64,000 bases of DNA from Polaribacter batillariae (GCF_017498485.1 NZ_CP071795.1:2232001-2296000); one strand, 5' to 3'; numbered from the stretch's first letter, positions 23,869 through 33,332 are shown. Notes: generated by a model not told the origin, from the letters alone. A program made the numbers and translations.

Positions 23869-25344
23869 TTACCCAAAAAACCCAATAATTAAATACAAAA
23901 TCGTAGTAATTACACCACCAACCAATGCATAAGGCAATTGTGTTTTTACATGATCTATATGATCGCTGGCAGATGCCATGGAAGAAATAATAGAAGTATC
24001 TGAAATTGGCGAACAATGGTCTCCAAAAATTCCGCCTCCTAAAGTGGCTGCAACTACCATGGTAACATCAGCTCCATGAATATTTGCCATTGGAATAGAA
24101 ATTGCCAGCATAATGGCAAACGTTCCCCAAGAAGTTCCTGTAGAAAATGCAATAAACGAACTAATTACAAACACAACTGCTGGTAATAATTGGGGCGATA
24201 ACCATTTTTCTGTAGCTGTAGCAACGTATTTTCCAGTTTCTAATTCTCCACAAGCGTTTCCAATGGCGAATGCCAATAACATTAATAACGCCAAAGGCAT
24301 TAATTCGCTTATTCCTTTTAATGTTAAATTTACAGCTTCTTTTGGCTTTAAAAAACCTTGAATCATATACATTGTAATTGCCACTAAAAGTGCTGTAATT
24401 ACGGCGTATAAAACAGATGATGAGCCAGAACCTGCGCCAATGGCTTGTTTTATATGATCAAAAGTTGATGAGAATTCTTTAACTTCATTCCAACCTGTGT
24501 AAATTAAATTGATAGGCATCATTAAAACCATGGTTAACAAAGGCACAATCATATTATAGGCTCTTGCTGGAATCCCTTCTTTTGGCGGAAATGAAGTTAC
24601 CTCATCTGAAACCATTGGTTTGGAGCCTTCATTCATTAATAAACCTGTTTCTTTGGTTCTTTTTTCGGCTTTTTTCATTGGACCAAAATCTTTCTTTGTT
24701 AAGATTACCACAAATACAATTGCAATTGCCAATAAAGGATAAAAGTTATACAAGATAGACGACATCATTACCGGAAATGGTTTTTCTATTCCTTGTGTAA
24801 TTAATAAACCCATAATAAATGCGCCCCAAGCATTAAAGGGAATTAATATGGATGAAGGTGCAGAACTTGAGTCTGCAATGTAAGCCAGTTTTTCACGCGG
24901 AATTCCTAATTTATCGAAAATTGGTCTGTACAAAGTTCCTACTGTTAAAGAGCTAATACTAGTTTCTACAAACAACAACAATCCTGTAAATGTTGCCAAA
25001 ATTTGTACCATTACTCTGCTGTAACCCGATTTTTTGTTTTCGTATTTTACCAATTTTTTATTAATAATATTGATAAACCCTTCTACTCCTCTCGAAAATT
25101 GAATAAAAATTAGCAATGCACCCACCAAAGCACTAAATATAATGGTTCTTGTGCTTCCTTTATCTTGGAAAACGTTTACCATTCCTTCAATCATGGCTAA
25201 GGTTCCTTTTAATGGGTTCCAGCCTTCAATTATCAACCAAGAAAACCAAATTCCGAACAACAAAGCGATATATACTTGTTTGGTTCTTAATGCTAAAATA
25301 ATGGCAACAATGGGTGGTATTACTGAAAGAAAGCCGTATTCCAT
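23869..25344 (-). CDS. nhaC: Na+/H+ antiporter, NhaC family
   Basis: A 491-residue inner-membrane transporter with about 12 hydrophobic segments. It starts MEYGFLSVIPPIVAIILALR. The family's central signature is seen in LFVETSISSLTVGTLYRPIFD and in the C-terminal part STGTSWGTFAIMLAISIPMA then GGGIFGDHCSPISDTSIISS. It exchanges cytoplasmic sodium for external protons and would matter in a marine habitat. A cytosolic loop between residues 215 and 260 is charged. It is a single gene facing away from the Fic island. Confidence 0.9.
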   Translation of the reverse strand: MEYGFLSVIPPIVAIILALRTKQVYIALLFGIWFSWLIIEGWNPLKGTLAMIEGMVNVFQDKGSTRTIIFSALVGALLIFIQFSRGVEGFINIINKKLVKYENKKSGYSRVMVQILATFTGLLLFVETSISSLTVGTLYRPIFDKLGIPREKLAYIADSSSAPSSILIPFNAWGAFIMGLLITQGIEKPFPVMMSSILYNFYPLLAIAIVFVVILTKKDFGPMKKAEKRTKETGLLMNEGSKPMVSDEVTSFPPKEGIPARAYNMIVPLLTMVLMMPINLIYTGWNEVKEFSSTFDHIKQAIGAGSGSSSVLYAVITALLVAITMYMIQGFLKPKEAVNLTLKGISELMPLALLMLLAFAIGNACGELETGKYVATATEKWLSPQLLPAVVFVISSFIAFSTGTSWGTFAIMLAISIPMANIHGADVTMVVAATLGGGIFGDHCSPISDTSIISSMASASDHIDHVKTQLPYALVGGVITTILYLIIGFFG

Positions 25345-25499
25345 AAAAAAAGTTTTTATTTTTAATTTAAAGGCTACAATTTAGAGAGTTTATTTTAAAA
25401 ACCAATTGTTTATCGAGAAAACAACTGTGTTAACCGAATTTTATTTTTTTTACATTAATATATTCTTTCGTTTGTAAAATAATCTATAAATTTAAAATT

Positions 25500-26150
25500 A
25501 TGACTGCTAGAAATTTAATTTTTGCAATTTGTTTGTTACTTTTTACTTCTTGCGTAGTAAAATCTTTACATCCTTTTTATACAAAAGAAAGCATTTCTTT
25601 CGATAAAAATTTTATTGGCAAATGGGAAGATTCTAAAAAAGGAAAGTGGAATGTTGTCGCTTTTACAGATAAAATAATAAAAGATGACTCAAAAATGAAA
25701 AAAGATGATTGGAAATTATATCTTGACTATAAAAACAGTTACTTTATAAAGAGAGGTTATAAAAATAAAGAAGTTATATTTATTGCAACTCCGTTTGTTA
25801 TAAATAATCAAAAGTTTTTAGATTTCTTTCCAATAAATCAAGAAAGTGGTATTGACAATTTATTAGAAAGCCACTCAGTATATACACATAGTTTGGTAAA
25901 ATATGATGTACAAAAAAATGGAGAGATAGAAATAAGATGGTTAGATGAAGATAAAATTGAGGCACTTTTTAAAGAAAAAAAGATTAAAATTAAGCACGAA
26001 AAAATTGGCTTAACAGATGACAAGTATTTATTAACAGCAAAGCCCGAAGAATTACAAAAATTTGTTAAAAAATATATGGCATCTAACGATGCTAAAAAAT
26101 GGGAAACCTCTACAAAATTTACTCTAAGCAAAATAAATGTTACAGATTAA
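25500..26150 (+). CDS. Putative lipoprotein upstream of a LytS/LytTR system
   Basis: A 216-residue protein with a lipoprotein signal (MTARNLIFAICLLLFTSCVVK, lipobox ending at the Cys). The mature part starts with SLHPFYTKESISFDKNFIGK and WEDSKKGKWNV, a lipocalin-like opening found in small Bacteroidota lipoproteins, and ends in a basic helical tail. It overlaps the histidine kinase gene by 14 bases, so it is co-translated with the two-component system. It may be a periplasmic sensor accessory or a regulated target. No function is recognised. Confidence 0.8.
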   Translation: MTARNLIFAICLLLFTSCVVKSLHPFYTKESISFDKNFIGKWEDSKKGKWNVVAFTDKIIKDDSKMKKDDWKLYLDYKNSYFIKRGYKNKEVIFIATPFVINNQKFLDFFPINQESGIDNLLESHSVYTHSLVKYDVQKNGEIEIRWLDEDKIEALFKEKKIKIKHEKIGLTDDKYLLTAKPEELQKFVKKYMASNDAKKWETSTKFTLSKINVTD

Positions 26151-27195
26151 CCCTTTTTTTCTTTTAAAAAAAAGCCATAATAAAGTTGTATTTAATACTT
26201 TATTATGGGGGTTTTCTTTTGTGCTTTTATTATTTGTGTTTTCAGAGGATTTTTCACCGACTAAAATAGATTATGTATATACCATCTCTTTTTTTATTAC
26301 TTTAATAATTCCAGTAATTATAAATTTATATTTTCTAATTCCTTTTTTCTTAAAAAAAGAAAAGTATTTAATTTTTAGCCTTCTTTTTCTTACAAATTTA
26401 GCCCTATTTACACAATTAAATATTTGGTTTTTTAATTCTTTAATCGAAGGATTTTTCTCAGACTATTACTTTATATCTTATCATTCTAATATAAAAATAG
26501 TATTCATTTTTGCTGTTTTTTTAATTATTACTACACTTATAAAACTTTCTAAAGACTGGATCTACTTAAATAAAGTAGAAAACAGAACTTTAAAATTAGA
26601 AAAGCAAGAAATAGAAAACCAATTATCTTCTTTAAAAGCACAAATAAATCCGCACTTTTTATTTAATTCTTTAAATGTATTATATTCTTTATCACTAAAA
26701 AATAAAAAAGAAACCACAGAAGCAATTTTGCAGCTTTCAGATATTTTAAGATATGTTTTGTACGATGTAAGTACTAAAAAAATTACTTTAAAAGAAGAAG
26801 TTATTTTACTAGAAAAATACATCGATTTTCAAAAATCAAGACACCAAAAACCAAACATAAATTTTGATGTAAAAGTTGATAATTATAATTTTAAAATATA
26901 CCCAATGTTATTGCTACCATTAATAGAAAATAGCTTTAAACATGGCATTAAAGGCGAAATTGAGGCCGCTTTTATCGATATAAAAATAAAGCAAACTAAA
27001 AATAGCTTTTCTTTTTTTATAGAAAATAATCTTCCTAAAGAAAAACCAGTAGAGTATAATAACGTTGGCGGTTTAGGCTTAAAAAACATTCAACAAAACT
27101 TAGCCCTTATTTATCCTAAAAAACATTCGTTCTCTACAAGTATTACAAACAATAAATTTCAAGTTTCTCTTAAAATAAATGCAAATGAATATTAA
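26137..27195 (+). CDS. LytS-type sensor histidine kinase
   Basis: A 352-residue kinase. Four N-terminal transmembrane helices (residues 20-135) are followed by a coiled linker. The phosphoacceptor motif LKAQINPHFLFNSLNVLYSL has His173. An HATPase region includes LLPLIENSFKHG and GGLGLKNIQQNL. This is the His_kinase/LytS class typical of Bacteroidota. It phosphorylates the LytTR regulator encoded next, whose gene overlaps its end by 17 bases. There is no periplasmic sensor domain, so the signal probably reaches the membrane helices or comes through the upstream lipoprotein. Confidence 0.92.
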   Translation: MLQINPFFLLKKSHNKVVFNTLLWGFSFVLLLFVFSEDFSPTKIDYVYTISFFITLIIPVIINLYFLIPFFLKKEKYLIFSLLFLTNLALFTQLNIWFFNSLIEGFFSDYYFISYHSNIKIVFIFAVFLIITTLIKLSKDWIYLNKVENRTLKLEKQEIENQLSSLKAQINPHFLFNSLNVLYSLSLKNKKETTEAILQLSDILRYVLYDVSTKKITLKEEVILLEKYIDFQKSRHQKPNINFDVKVDNYNFKIYPMLLLPLIENSFKHGIKGEIEAAFIDIKIKQTKNSFSFFIENNLPKEKPVEYNNVGGLGLKNIQQNLALIYPKKHSFSTSITNNKFQVSLKINANEY

Positions 27196-27880
27196 TTGTT
27201 TAATTATAGATGACGAACCTGCATCTCAAGAAATTATACAACTTTTTATAAGAAAAATTGGTTTTTTATCACTTACAAAAACGTGTAACAATGCTGTTGA
27301 AGCTTTAAATGAACTTAAATCTAACCCAACCATTAATTTAATTTTTTTAGATATTAATATGCCTAAAATATCTGGATTATCATTTTATAAATCTTTACAA
27401 AACCCTCCTTTAGTAATCTTTACAACTGCGTATCCACAATATGCTGTAGATGGTTTTAATGTAAATGCTGTAGATTACCTTTTAAAACCTTTTTCTTTTG
27501 ATCGTTTTTTACAAGCTGTAAATAAAGTTACAGATAAATTAGAAATACCTAAAAAAGTAACAAACTCAAAAGAAACCATTTTAATTAAGGCCGATAAAAA
27601 GTTGCATAAAATAAAAATTTCTTCCATTTTTTATATAGAAGCATTTGGAGATTATGTGAAAATTCATCTAGAAAATAAATTTCTTTTAACAAATAATACC
27701 TTTAAAAAAATACTAAGCCTATTACCTGAAGATACTTTCTTTCAGGTTCATAAATCATTTGCAATCAGTTTAAAAAAAGTAAATACTGTTGAAGGAAACC
27801 AAATTTTTATTGACACTAAAAAAATACCAATTGGTTCAAAATATAAATCAAATTTTTTAAAGAAATTTAAAAACGAATAG
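27179..27880 (+). CDS. LytTR-family response regulator
   Basis: A 233-residue regulator. The receiver domain spans residues 4-120, with acidic pair DDE near 11-13, the phosphorylated Asp58 in LIFLDINMP and Lys in YLLKPFSFD. The LytTR DNA-binding domain at 135-233 shows ILIKADKKLHKIKISSIFYI, EAFGDYVKIHL and FFQVHKSFAISLKKV. It acts with the overlapping LytS-type kinase. An alternative start two codons later (MNINCLII) is equally plausible. Its targets are unknown, but the upstream lipoprotein is a candidate. Confidence 0.93.
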   Translation: MQMNINCLIIDDEPASQEIIQLFIRKIGFLSLTKTCNNAVEALNELKSNPTINLIFLDINMPKISGLSFYKSLQNPPLVIFTTAYPQYAVDGFNVNAVDYLLKPFSFDRFLQAVNKVTDKLEIPKKVTNSKETILIKADKKLHKIKISSIFYIEAFGDYVKIHLENKFLLTNNTFKKILSLLPEDTFFQVHKSFAISLKKVNTVEGNQIFIDTKKIPIGSKYKSNFLKKFKNE

Positions 27881-27892
27881 TATCTTTATAAC

Positions 27893-28435
27893 ATGTCTAA
27901 ATTCTACACTAAAATTACCTCTCGACTTCAAAAATTTATAGAAGCTCAAAAAATATTTTTTGTAGCAACTGCGCTAACTTCAGGCAGAATTAATGTATCG
28001 CCAAAAGGAATGGATTCTTTTAGAATTATCGAAGAAAATCGCGTTTTATGGTTAAATGTTACTGGAAGTGGCAACGAAACTGCTGCACATTTACTAGAAA
28101 ACAAACGCATTACTATAATGTTTTGTTCGTTCGAAAAAGTGCCAAATATTTTACGTTTGTACGGAAAAGGAAAAGAAATAAAAGAAGGCGATGCTTCTTG
28201 GAACGAGCTTATTTCCTTGTTTCCAGAAATTCCTGGAACACGTCAAATTTTTGATATTAAAGTGGAATCTGCCCAAACATCTTGCGGAATGTCTATTCCT
28301 TATTTTGAATATAAAGGAGAAAGAAACGATTTAAACAATTGGGCAAAAGAACAAGGCGAAAAAGGCATTAAAAACTATTGGAAAAACAGAAATCAAGAAA
28401 GTATAGACGGTTTGCCAACAAATATTTTAGATTAA
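27893..28435 (+). CDS. Pyridoxamine 5-phosphate oxidase family protein
   Basis: A 180-residue split-barrel flavin-binding protein. The opening FYTKITSRLQKFIEAQKIFF, then VATALTSGRINVSPKGMDSF and VLWLNVTGSGNETAAHLLEN, is characteristic of the PPOX-class proteins often annotated as pyridoxamine phosphate oxidase-like. The C-terminus NYWKNRNQESIDGLPTNIL is also family-typical. It probably binds FMN or F420-like cofactors and reduces a small substrate, but the reaction is not established. It is 12 bp downstream of the response regulator. Confidence 0.87.
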   Translation: MSKFYTKITSRLQKFIEAQKIFFVATALTSGRINVSPKGMDSFRIIEENRVLWLNVTGSGNETAAHLLENKRITIMFCSFEKVPNILRLYGKGKEIKEGDASWNELISLFPEIPGTRQIFDIKVESAQTSCGMSIPYFEYKGERNDLNNWAKEQGEKGIKNYWKNRNQESIDGLPTNILD

Positions 28436-28439
28436 ACTT

Positions 28440-28874
28440 TTACACAAGATTTATCTTTTTAATCGCCGAAGTAAAATCTTCTAAATTATTATCATTCATC
28501 ACTAAATGTATCGCTTCGTCGCAAACTTTTTCTGCATTATCTATAGAAAAATGCAAACCAACTGCAATTTTTCTTAATAATTTTACTTCCTTTAAAGCGG
28601 CTTCTCCATCTACCAAAACCATTTTTGTTAAACGATACAAACGTTCTATTCTTTCATCGTAGCTAATTGGCGGATTTATAGGAAATTTTTCGGGATTGTT
28701 TATAATGGCTGTAAATTCTTCTAAACTAATATTTAATCTTTTACCCGTTTTAATTAACAACGCTTTTTCTTCTTCGCTAATTTTTCCGTCTGCTTTTGCA
28801 ATTTTTACAATGTTTGCAAAATGCCCAATTTCTTTTTTATGCTCTCCGTTAAAATATAAATCTGATATCGACAT
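28440..28874 (-). CDS. TerB-family (tellurite resistance-like) protein
   Basis: A 144-residue all-helical protein. The TerB hallmark repeats IVKIAKADGKISEEEKALL and LTKMVLVDGEAALKEVKLLR hold the acidic metal-binding positions. TerB-like proteins are cytosolic and found in many stress and envelope contexts; in most Bacteroidota they lack a ter operon, as here. It is convergent with the PPOX gene, with only 4 bp between stops. The IS630-type element A begins about 40 bp upstream of its start and may have displaced its promoter. Confidence 0.87.
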   Translation of the reverse strand: MSISDLYFNGEHKKEIGHFANIVKIAKADGKISEEEKALLIKTGKRLNISLEEFTAIINNPEKFPINPPISYDERIERLYRLTKMVLVDGEAALKEVKLLRKIAVGLHFSIDNAEKVCDEAIHLVMNDNNLEDFTSAIKKINLV

Positions 28875-28914
28875 TTGTTTGTTTGTTTTTTGATAAATGA
28901 TATTAAATATAATA

Positions 28915-30053
28915 CCATTTAAACATTAAAAACGTTATAAAAAGATTTTAGATAAAATTCATATCCGGTTATAGACTTAATGGTCTTATTATCCATTTGA
29001 TAAACTAGGTGCTCTATTTTGGATTCTAGTATATCTAAAGTGTCATAAATTTTCATTGCAATTTTACTTTTAAGGTATTGCCAAACTTTTTCAGCTGGAT
29101 TTAGTTCAGGGCAATATGCAGGGATAGGTAATAAAATAATATTATCAGGCAATTTTACATCTTTAGTAGAGTGGAAAGCTGCATTGTCAATAATTACAAT
29201 TTTTAGTTCCAAAGGATTACAGGCACTTAAGTCTGTTAAATACTCAATAAAAAAGTCTTTACACACAGTATCTGTTAGCATGCAGAAACTCTCACCGGTA
29301 ATGGGTGAAAAACTTCCCCATAGCCATTTACTCTGATAACTATGTTTGTACTTTGCTATAGGTTTAACGCCTTTAGCTGTAATGACTCTTTTTTGTTTGG
29401 TGATTAATCCAAAACGAGATTCATCTTGAAAAAATAAATTGACCGATTCAAAGTTATTTTTATTTAGTTTTGTTCTAAATAATTTAAAAGTTTTTTCTAG
29501 GTTTTTTAAAAACCATTTCGGCTTTCGGGTCTTTTTTATAGTGTGACTTTCTTGATACTTTTAGCTTAGACTTATGTTTTCGCCTACAATGTGCATAAAG
29601 TGCACCATAATTTATTATCTCTGATAAATCTTCGGCTATACGAGCTTGTAACTCTATATAGGAAGTTATGGTGGTATCGCTATTAGATAATGTCTTGGAG
29701 ATATAGGCTTTTGCTCTATCTGAAATATGAACGGTATTATTACCTCCGCTATGTATTTCTAATAAATTTGAAAGGCCTCCTGTTTCATAGTCTTTAATCC
29801 AATTGCCTATGGTGGTTGGACGTCTGCCAAGCTTCTTTGCGATCGCATTACGATAGATGTATTTCCCGGACTTTATGTAGTATAACATTTTTAAACGATC
29901 TCTTCGTAATTCTGTAGTGGTAGACTCATATAGTTTTCGCAATTCAACAGATTCTTCTTTAATGGATAAGGTAATTTTCTTTGGCATATTGAAAGATAAT
30001 AAATTTTACCTCGAAAGATAATAAATATTATCTTGAATTCAAAGTTTAAATGG
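28915..30053 (-). mobile_element. IS630-family element A
   Basis: The element is bounded by TA at 28913-28914 and 30054-30055, as expected for IS630 target duplication. Terminal inverted repeats begin CCATTTAAAC at the left and end GTTTAAATGG at the right. Length is 1139 bp with one two-part transposase gene. Its right border lies directly against a leftover end of the second IS630 type. Confidence 0.88.
28919..29987 (-). pseudogene. IS630-family transposase (element A), split by a frameshift
   Basis: The N-terminal frame (29987 to 29484, 167 residues) holds the helix-turn-helix: AIAKKLGRRPTTIGNWIKDYE. The C-terminal frame, ending at 28919, holds the DDE region: LFFQDESRFGLITKQKRV, KIVIIDNAAFHSTKD and LPIPAYCPELNPAEKVW. 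The two frames meet around an A6 run at VFKK. Joining them needs a +1 (or -2) shift, whereas element B at 41954 needs -1. IS630 transposases can be made by programmed slippage, so this may be either natural or a disabling mutation. Confidence 0.85.
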
Positions 30054-30055
30054 TA

Positions 30056-30087
30056 TAATTATTGGACTTTTTAAATATTCATTTTGG
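30056..30087. repeat. Leftover right end of IS630 element type B
   Basis: TAATTATTGGACTTTTTAAA followed by TATTCATTTTGG is identical to the right terminus of the intact element at 43078-43109. It lies between element A and a truncated gene. The rest of that former copy is gone. Confidence 0.8.
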
Positions 30088-30527
30088 TATTAGACGATGT
30101 TCAAATTAGTTATAACAGCAACTCTTTTATTGTTACAGAATACATTTATTTAGGCTTAGAAAAGCAAGAAAAATACTATCCTTTAGAGAAAACAATCATC
30201 CATTTTAAGAACAATGGCAAACACGATATAGTTAAAGAATTTCTTTTTGAGCCCCCAAAATTCGATGCAGAAATTATCTACCATATGTATTATAATTGCA
30301 ATGCCATTGTTAAAAAAATAGAAGAAAACAAACCCCTTTCTAAAACTGAATATTTAGATGTTTTAAGACTGCCAACCAATTATTTAATTTGTTATTTACA
30401 CGGTTTTTTAGACGTTGCAGAGCATTTGAAAAAAGCAAAGCACTACATTAAAAATTTAGAAGATAAAACAACTTATATTAATTATAAAGAAGCCATGCGT
30501 GTGATAAGGAAGGTGCAGTATAATTGA
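30084..30527 (+). pseudogene. 5-prime-truncated copy of the 31873-32430 gene
   Basis: The sequence from 30092 to about 30550 is almost identical to 31995-32453. The open frame of 147 residues starts at a TTG within IS-derived sequence and lacks the first 39 residues of the longer copy. From DDVQISYNSNSFIVTEYIYL to the end AMRVIRKVQYN the proteins agree. It is therefore a fragment fused to an IS end rather than an independent gene, although it could be translated from the TTG. The function of the family is unknown. Confidence 0.8.
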
Positions 30528-30872
30528 GTTGGTTCGTTTAACGGTTTTGTATAAGATTAGTTGCGTGTTTAAGCATTAGAGTTAGCAAATAAATCACAGA
30601 TAGAAAGTGATGTGCACCCAAAAGTTTAGACAAATTTATAATTAATTTTTATATTTTGTTGTGCACAGTTTTTATATACTAAAATTATATATATTAATTA
30701 GTTGGTTAAAATTTATTTCTATCGGTAAACTAAATAAAGATTCCTTAATGGTAATTCTATAGTTAAAAGTTCCATCTTTATTTATATAATACTTTTTGCC
30801 TCTTCCTTCGCTATTGCTGTTTGTATTCTATTAATCCATTCGAATATTTCAAATCTTAAATATTAAGAAAAA
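30528..30872. other. Intergenic remnant region
   Basis: This 345-bp gap begins with ACGGTTTTGTATAAG and a tract resembling cassette-end sequences (TTAGCAAATAAATCACAGAT). Around 30735-30830 the minus strand can be read as a short fragment (GRGKKYYINKDGTFNYRIT) ending in IKESLF, a piece of an unidentified gene. No complete gene is seen. Confidence 0.5.
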
Positions 30873-31514
30873 TCAAAAAAAGTAGGTAACTCCTATAAAT
30901 AAATTTGTGAAACCGAAATTTGCATCAAAAAATTTATTTTTATCATATGCTTCTCCTTCTTGATTTTTATATTTATTTTCTCTATATCCTATAAAACCAA
31001 TATTAGAGTTTAAGGCGATGTTTTTAGTTAAAAAATAAAATATACCAGGTCTTATTCCAAAAGATTTATTTATTAAGTCAGATTGCACTTGTCTTTGGCT
31101 ATAAAATGACTCACCATAAAAAATGCTAAAGAAAGCATCTAAAGTGAAAGAAAAATTACTATTTACAGGAAAATATTTTTTAATATAGGGTGAAAAAGAA
31201 TAACCTTTAAATTCATTATCCCAAGATTGATTTGGATTAAAATTACTACTTTCATTTCTATCTGATTTAGAGTAACCCAAACTAATACCAATTTCTATAT
31301 TTGATTGATTAAATAGGTAACCCACTTTTGTATTTAGACTAAAAGAGTATCCTAAATTATCATCAATTATATTTCCAGAATTGTCAGATCCTTCAAATTT
31401 TTGAGATGAATAATTGAAATCTCCCCCAATTAAAAAACGTCCTTTTTTTTGAGCTAATAAAAAATTACAAGTCAGTAAAATAGCAAATATTAAAATATTT
31501 TTTTTCATATTCAT
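30873..31514 (-). CDS. Outer membrane beta-barrel protein
   Basis: A 213-residue protein with a cleavable signal (MNMKKNILIFAILLTCNFLLAQ, start possibly at the second Met). Alternating amphipathic strands follow (GRFLIGGDFNYSSQKFEG, TKVGYLFNQSNIEIGISLGY, LFIGVTYFF), with a terminal Phe as in outer membrane barrels. It fits the OmpA/OmpW-like eight-stranded barrel family (about 200 residues). No peptidoglycan-binding domain is fused. It is alone on its strand within the accessory mosaic, and its role is unknown. Confidence 0.85.
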   Translation of the reverse strand: MNMKKNILIFAILLTCNFLLAQKKGRFLIGGDFNYSSQKFEGSDNSGNIIDDNLGYSFSLNTKVGYLFNQSNIEIGISLGYSKSDRNESSNFNPNQSWDNEFKGYSFSPYIKKYFPVNSNFSFTLDAFFSIFYGESFYSQRQVQSDLINKSFGIRPGIFYFLTKNIALNSNIGFIGYRENKYKNQEGEAYDKNKFFDANFGFTNLFIGVTYFF

Positions 31515-31624
31515 ATAATTATTTTTAAATTTATAGCAAACTTAAAAATAAAAAACTGTTTCCCCAATTTTGGTAAAGGTTTATTTAATAAATTACATTA
31601 CTTAATATTTTCTCTGAAATATAA

Positions 31625-31822
31625 GTGATTAATTTTAAAATAGATGATGTTATTTCTTATCGTGGTTTCATTCTTGGTAAAATAATTTATCTTGAGTTAA
31701 GTTGTAAAACAGAATTTTTAATTGGGCACAACTATAATGATATGAAACGTTTCAATGTTTTATATCAGAAGTTAAACGAAGATAGTAGTTTTTTTCAAGA
31801 AAGTCAAGTTCACAAACTCTAA
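31625..31822 (+). CDS. Small protein of unknown function, partly duplicated downstream
   Basis: A 65-residue frame beginning MINFKIDDVISYRGFILGKI. It begins GTG (31627 in plus-strand text reads gtgattaat) or the equivalent alternative start at 31625. Its 3-prime half (from about 31708) is repeated at 33312-33416. In both copies its end runs into the convergent 3-prime end of an aldose epimerase gene. I do not recognise the family. It may be a real small gene or the tail of a longer lost one. Confidence 0.45.
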   Translation: MINFKIDDVISYRGFILGKIIYLELSCKTEFLIGHNYNDMKRFNVLYQKLNEDSSFFQESQVHKL

Positions 31823-31885
31823 TAAACCTCAACAGCATAAGAAGAACAAAACTCCTCTTTGGGTTTTAAAATTTGTATGCCTTCT
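31738..31885. repeat. Duplicated segment, left copy, with epimerase 3-prime fragment
   Basis: About 150 bp here are nearly identical to 33333-33485. The part from 31815 onward is, on the minus strand, the last ~24 codons of aldose 1-epimerase (ending EFCSSYAVEVY-like and a stop). The rest of the epimerase is absent from this copy. Confidence 0.8.
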
Positions 31886-32430
31886 TTGTGTTGTGTTGGG
31901 CTGGAGAAAGTAAAATTATAAATGGTAAAGAATTTTTCTCTAGAGTAGATATAGAGTTGATAAACGAACAAGTAAAACTCTTTTTCTCTGCTTTAGACGA
32001 TGTTCAAATTAGTTATAACAGCAACTCTTTTATTGTTACAGAATACATTTATTTAGGCTTAGAAAAGCAAGAAAAATACTATCCTTTAGAGAAAACAATT
32101 ATCCATTTTAAGAACAATGGCAAACATGATATAGTTAAAGAATTTCTTTTTGAGCCCCCAAAATTCGATGCAGAAATTATCTACCATATGTATTATAATT
32201 GCAATGCCATTGTTAAAAAAATAGAAGAAAACAAACCCCTTTCTAAAACTGAATATTTAGATGTTTTAAGACTGCCAACCAATTATTTAATTTGTTATTT
32301 ACACGGTTTTTTAGACGTTGCAGAGCATTTGAAAAAAGCAAAGCACTACATTAAAAATTTAGAAGATAAAACAACTTATATTAATTATAAAGAAGCCATG
32401 CGTGTGATAAGGAAGGTGCAGTATAATTGA
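31873..32430 (+). CDS. Hypothetical protein, longer copy of a duplicated family
   Basis: A 185-residue frame opening at a TTG. Its first ~12 residues (MYAFFVLCWAGE) are antisense to the epimerase fragment, so the native N-terminus has probably been lost. The true family sequence begins around SKIINGKEFFSRVDIELINE and continues VKLFFSALDDVQISYNSNSF. The rest is a mixed alpha/beta cytosolic protein with no signal or membrane segment. The shorter copy at 30084 shares everything from DDVQIS on. No function is recognised. Confidence 0.6.
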   Translation: MYAFFVLCWAGESKIINGKEFFSRVDIELINEQVKLFFSALDDVQISYNSNSFIVTEYIYLGLEKQEKYYPLEKTIIHFKNNGKHDIVKEFLFEPPKFDAEIIYHMYYNCNAIVKKIEENKPLSKTEYLDVLRLPTNYLICYLHGFLDVAEHLKKAKHYIKNLEDKTTYINYKEAMRVIRKVQYN

Positions 32431-32578
32431 GTTGGTTCGTTTAACGGTTTTGTTTATGGAAAGTAGCAGAATAAAAGTTATATTCTTTTCAATTTATAAA
32501 AAATAATAACAGAAAAGAACGAAACTTTTAGCTTAGCTCTTAACTGCTATTTTTTATATACCGTGTTATGGGCTTTTT

Positions 32579-32920
32579 TTAAATCAACCCTTGTTCTTCC
32601 AATTCTTTTTTTAGAGTGCGATATGTTTTTAATTTTCGTTCATTTTCTAAAGTACGATTTTTTTTCCTTACCTCTTTTGGTAATGAATTTTTCGGTATAT
32701 CTTTAACTTTAATTGTCAGTTCGTCACCTACTTTTAATTGAGACTTATACCAGTCTAATGCTTCTTCGTTTCCTTTTTCAGAAGTATTAAGTCCAGTAAA
32801 ATCCAAATCAATGGAATCTATAAATTCGTCAGATAACTTTGTTAGAATTATTGATACAACTCCATTTTCCAATGCAGCAGAAATCTTCTTTTTATTAATA
32901 TTTAATTCAAATCCTATCAT
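32579..32920 (-). CDS. Hypothetical protein, 113 residues
   Basis: A soluble protein with a beta-rich first half (MIGFELNINKKKISAALENG, VVSIILTKLSDEFIDSIDLD) and a basic helical tail (RKKNRTLENERKLKTYRTL). The pattern VGDELTIKVKDI suggests a small beta-domain. There is no signal peptide. It lies on the minus strand behind the 80-residue frame at 33046, with which it could form a short operon. No family is recognised. Small pairs like this in mosaics can be effector/immunity remnants, but nothing here proves it. Confidence 0.6.
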   Translation of the reverse strand: MIGFELNINKKKISAALENGVVSIILTKLSDEFIDSIDLDFTGLNTSEKGNEEALDWYKSQLKVGDELTIKVKDIPKNSLPKEVRKKNRTLENERKLKTYRTLKKELEEQGLI

Positions 32921-33045
32921 AATATTTTTTTAACAATTCCAATAACCTTGAACTATACAAAAATGAAGACAATCTCCACAGTTACTATTTGAGGTATAAA
33001 GTTTACAACTAACATATTCAGCAATACATTCTGACCTAGTTATTA

Positions 33046-33288
33046 CTAAATAATACCTACTATACCAGTAACTATTCCTGCAACAGCTTCTCCAATAGGA
33101 GTTGGTTCAGCTAGAGCTAATGTCCACATTGTTCCAAAAGCACTAGGGTCATTCCACCAACTACCATCACCACCACTTTCAGATTGAGCATAAGCTAAAT
33201 TAAAACCAAATTTTAAACGCGAAAGAGTTAACCCATTTTCAATACCTTCTGGTTTTCCCGAAATTAGTCCTTTTTTTTGCCATCTCAT
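33046..33288 (-). CDS. Hypothetical small protein, possible fragment
   Basis: An 80-residue frame. The N-terminus is basic (MRWQKKGLISGKPEGIENG). The middle AYAQSESGGDGSWWNDPSAF is low in charge, and the end EPTPIGEAVAGIVTGIVGII is a glycine-rich hydrophobic segment. The latter resembles linker segments near the ends of Rhs-like or other polymorphic toxins, but the match is weak. It may be the tip of a larger lost gene. It is upstream of the 113-residue protein on the same strand. Confidence 0.4.
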   Translation of the reverse strand: MRWQKKGLISGKPEGIENGLTLSRLKFGFNLAYAQSESGGDGSWWNDPSAFGTMWTLALAEPTPIGEAVAGIVTGIVGII

Positions 33289-33332
33289 TGATTTCTTTTA
33301 ACCATAATGTTCGTTTAATTGCCCATAACTAT

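Noticed and set aside
26562..26822. An 86-codon minus-strand frame within the kinase gene
   Set aside because: It is antisense to the conserved phosphoacceptor region of the LytS-type kinase.
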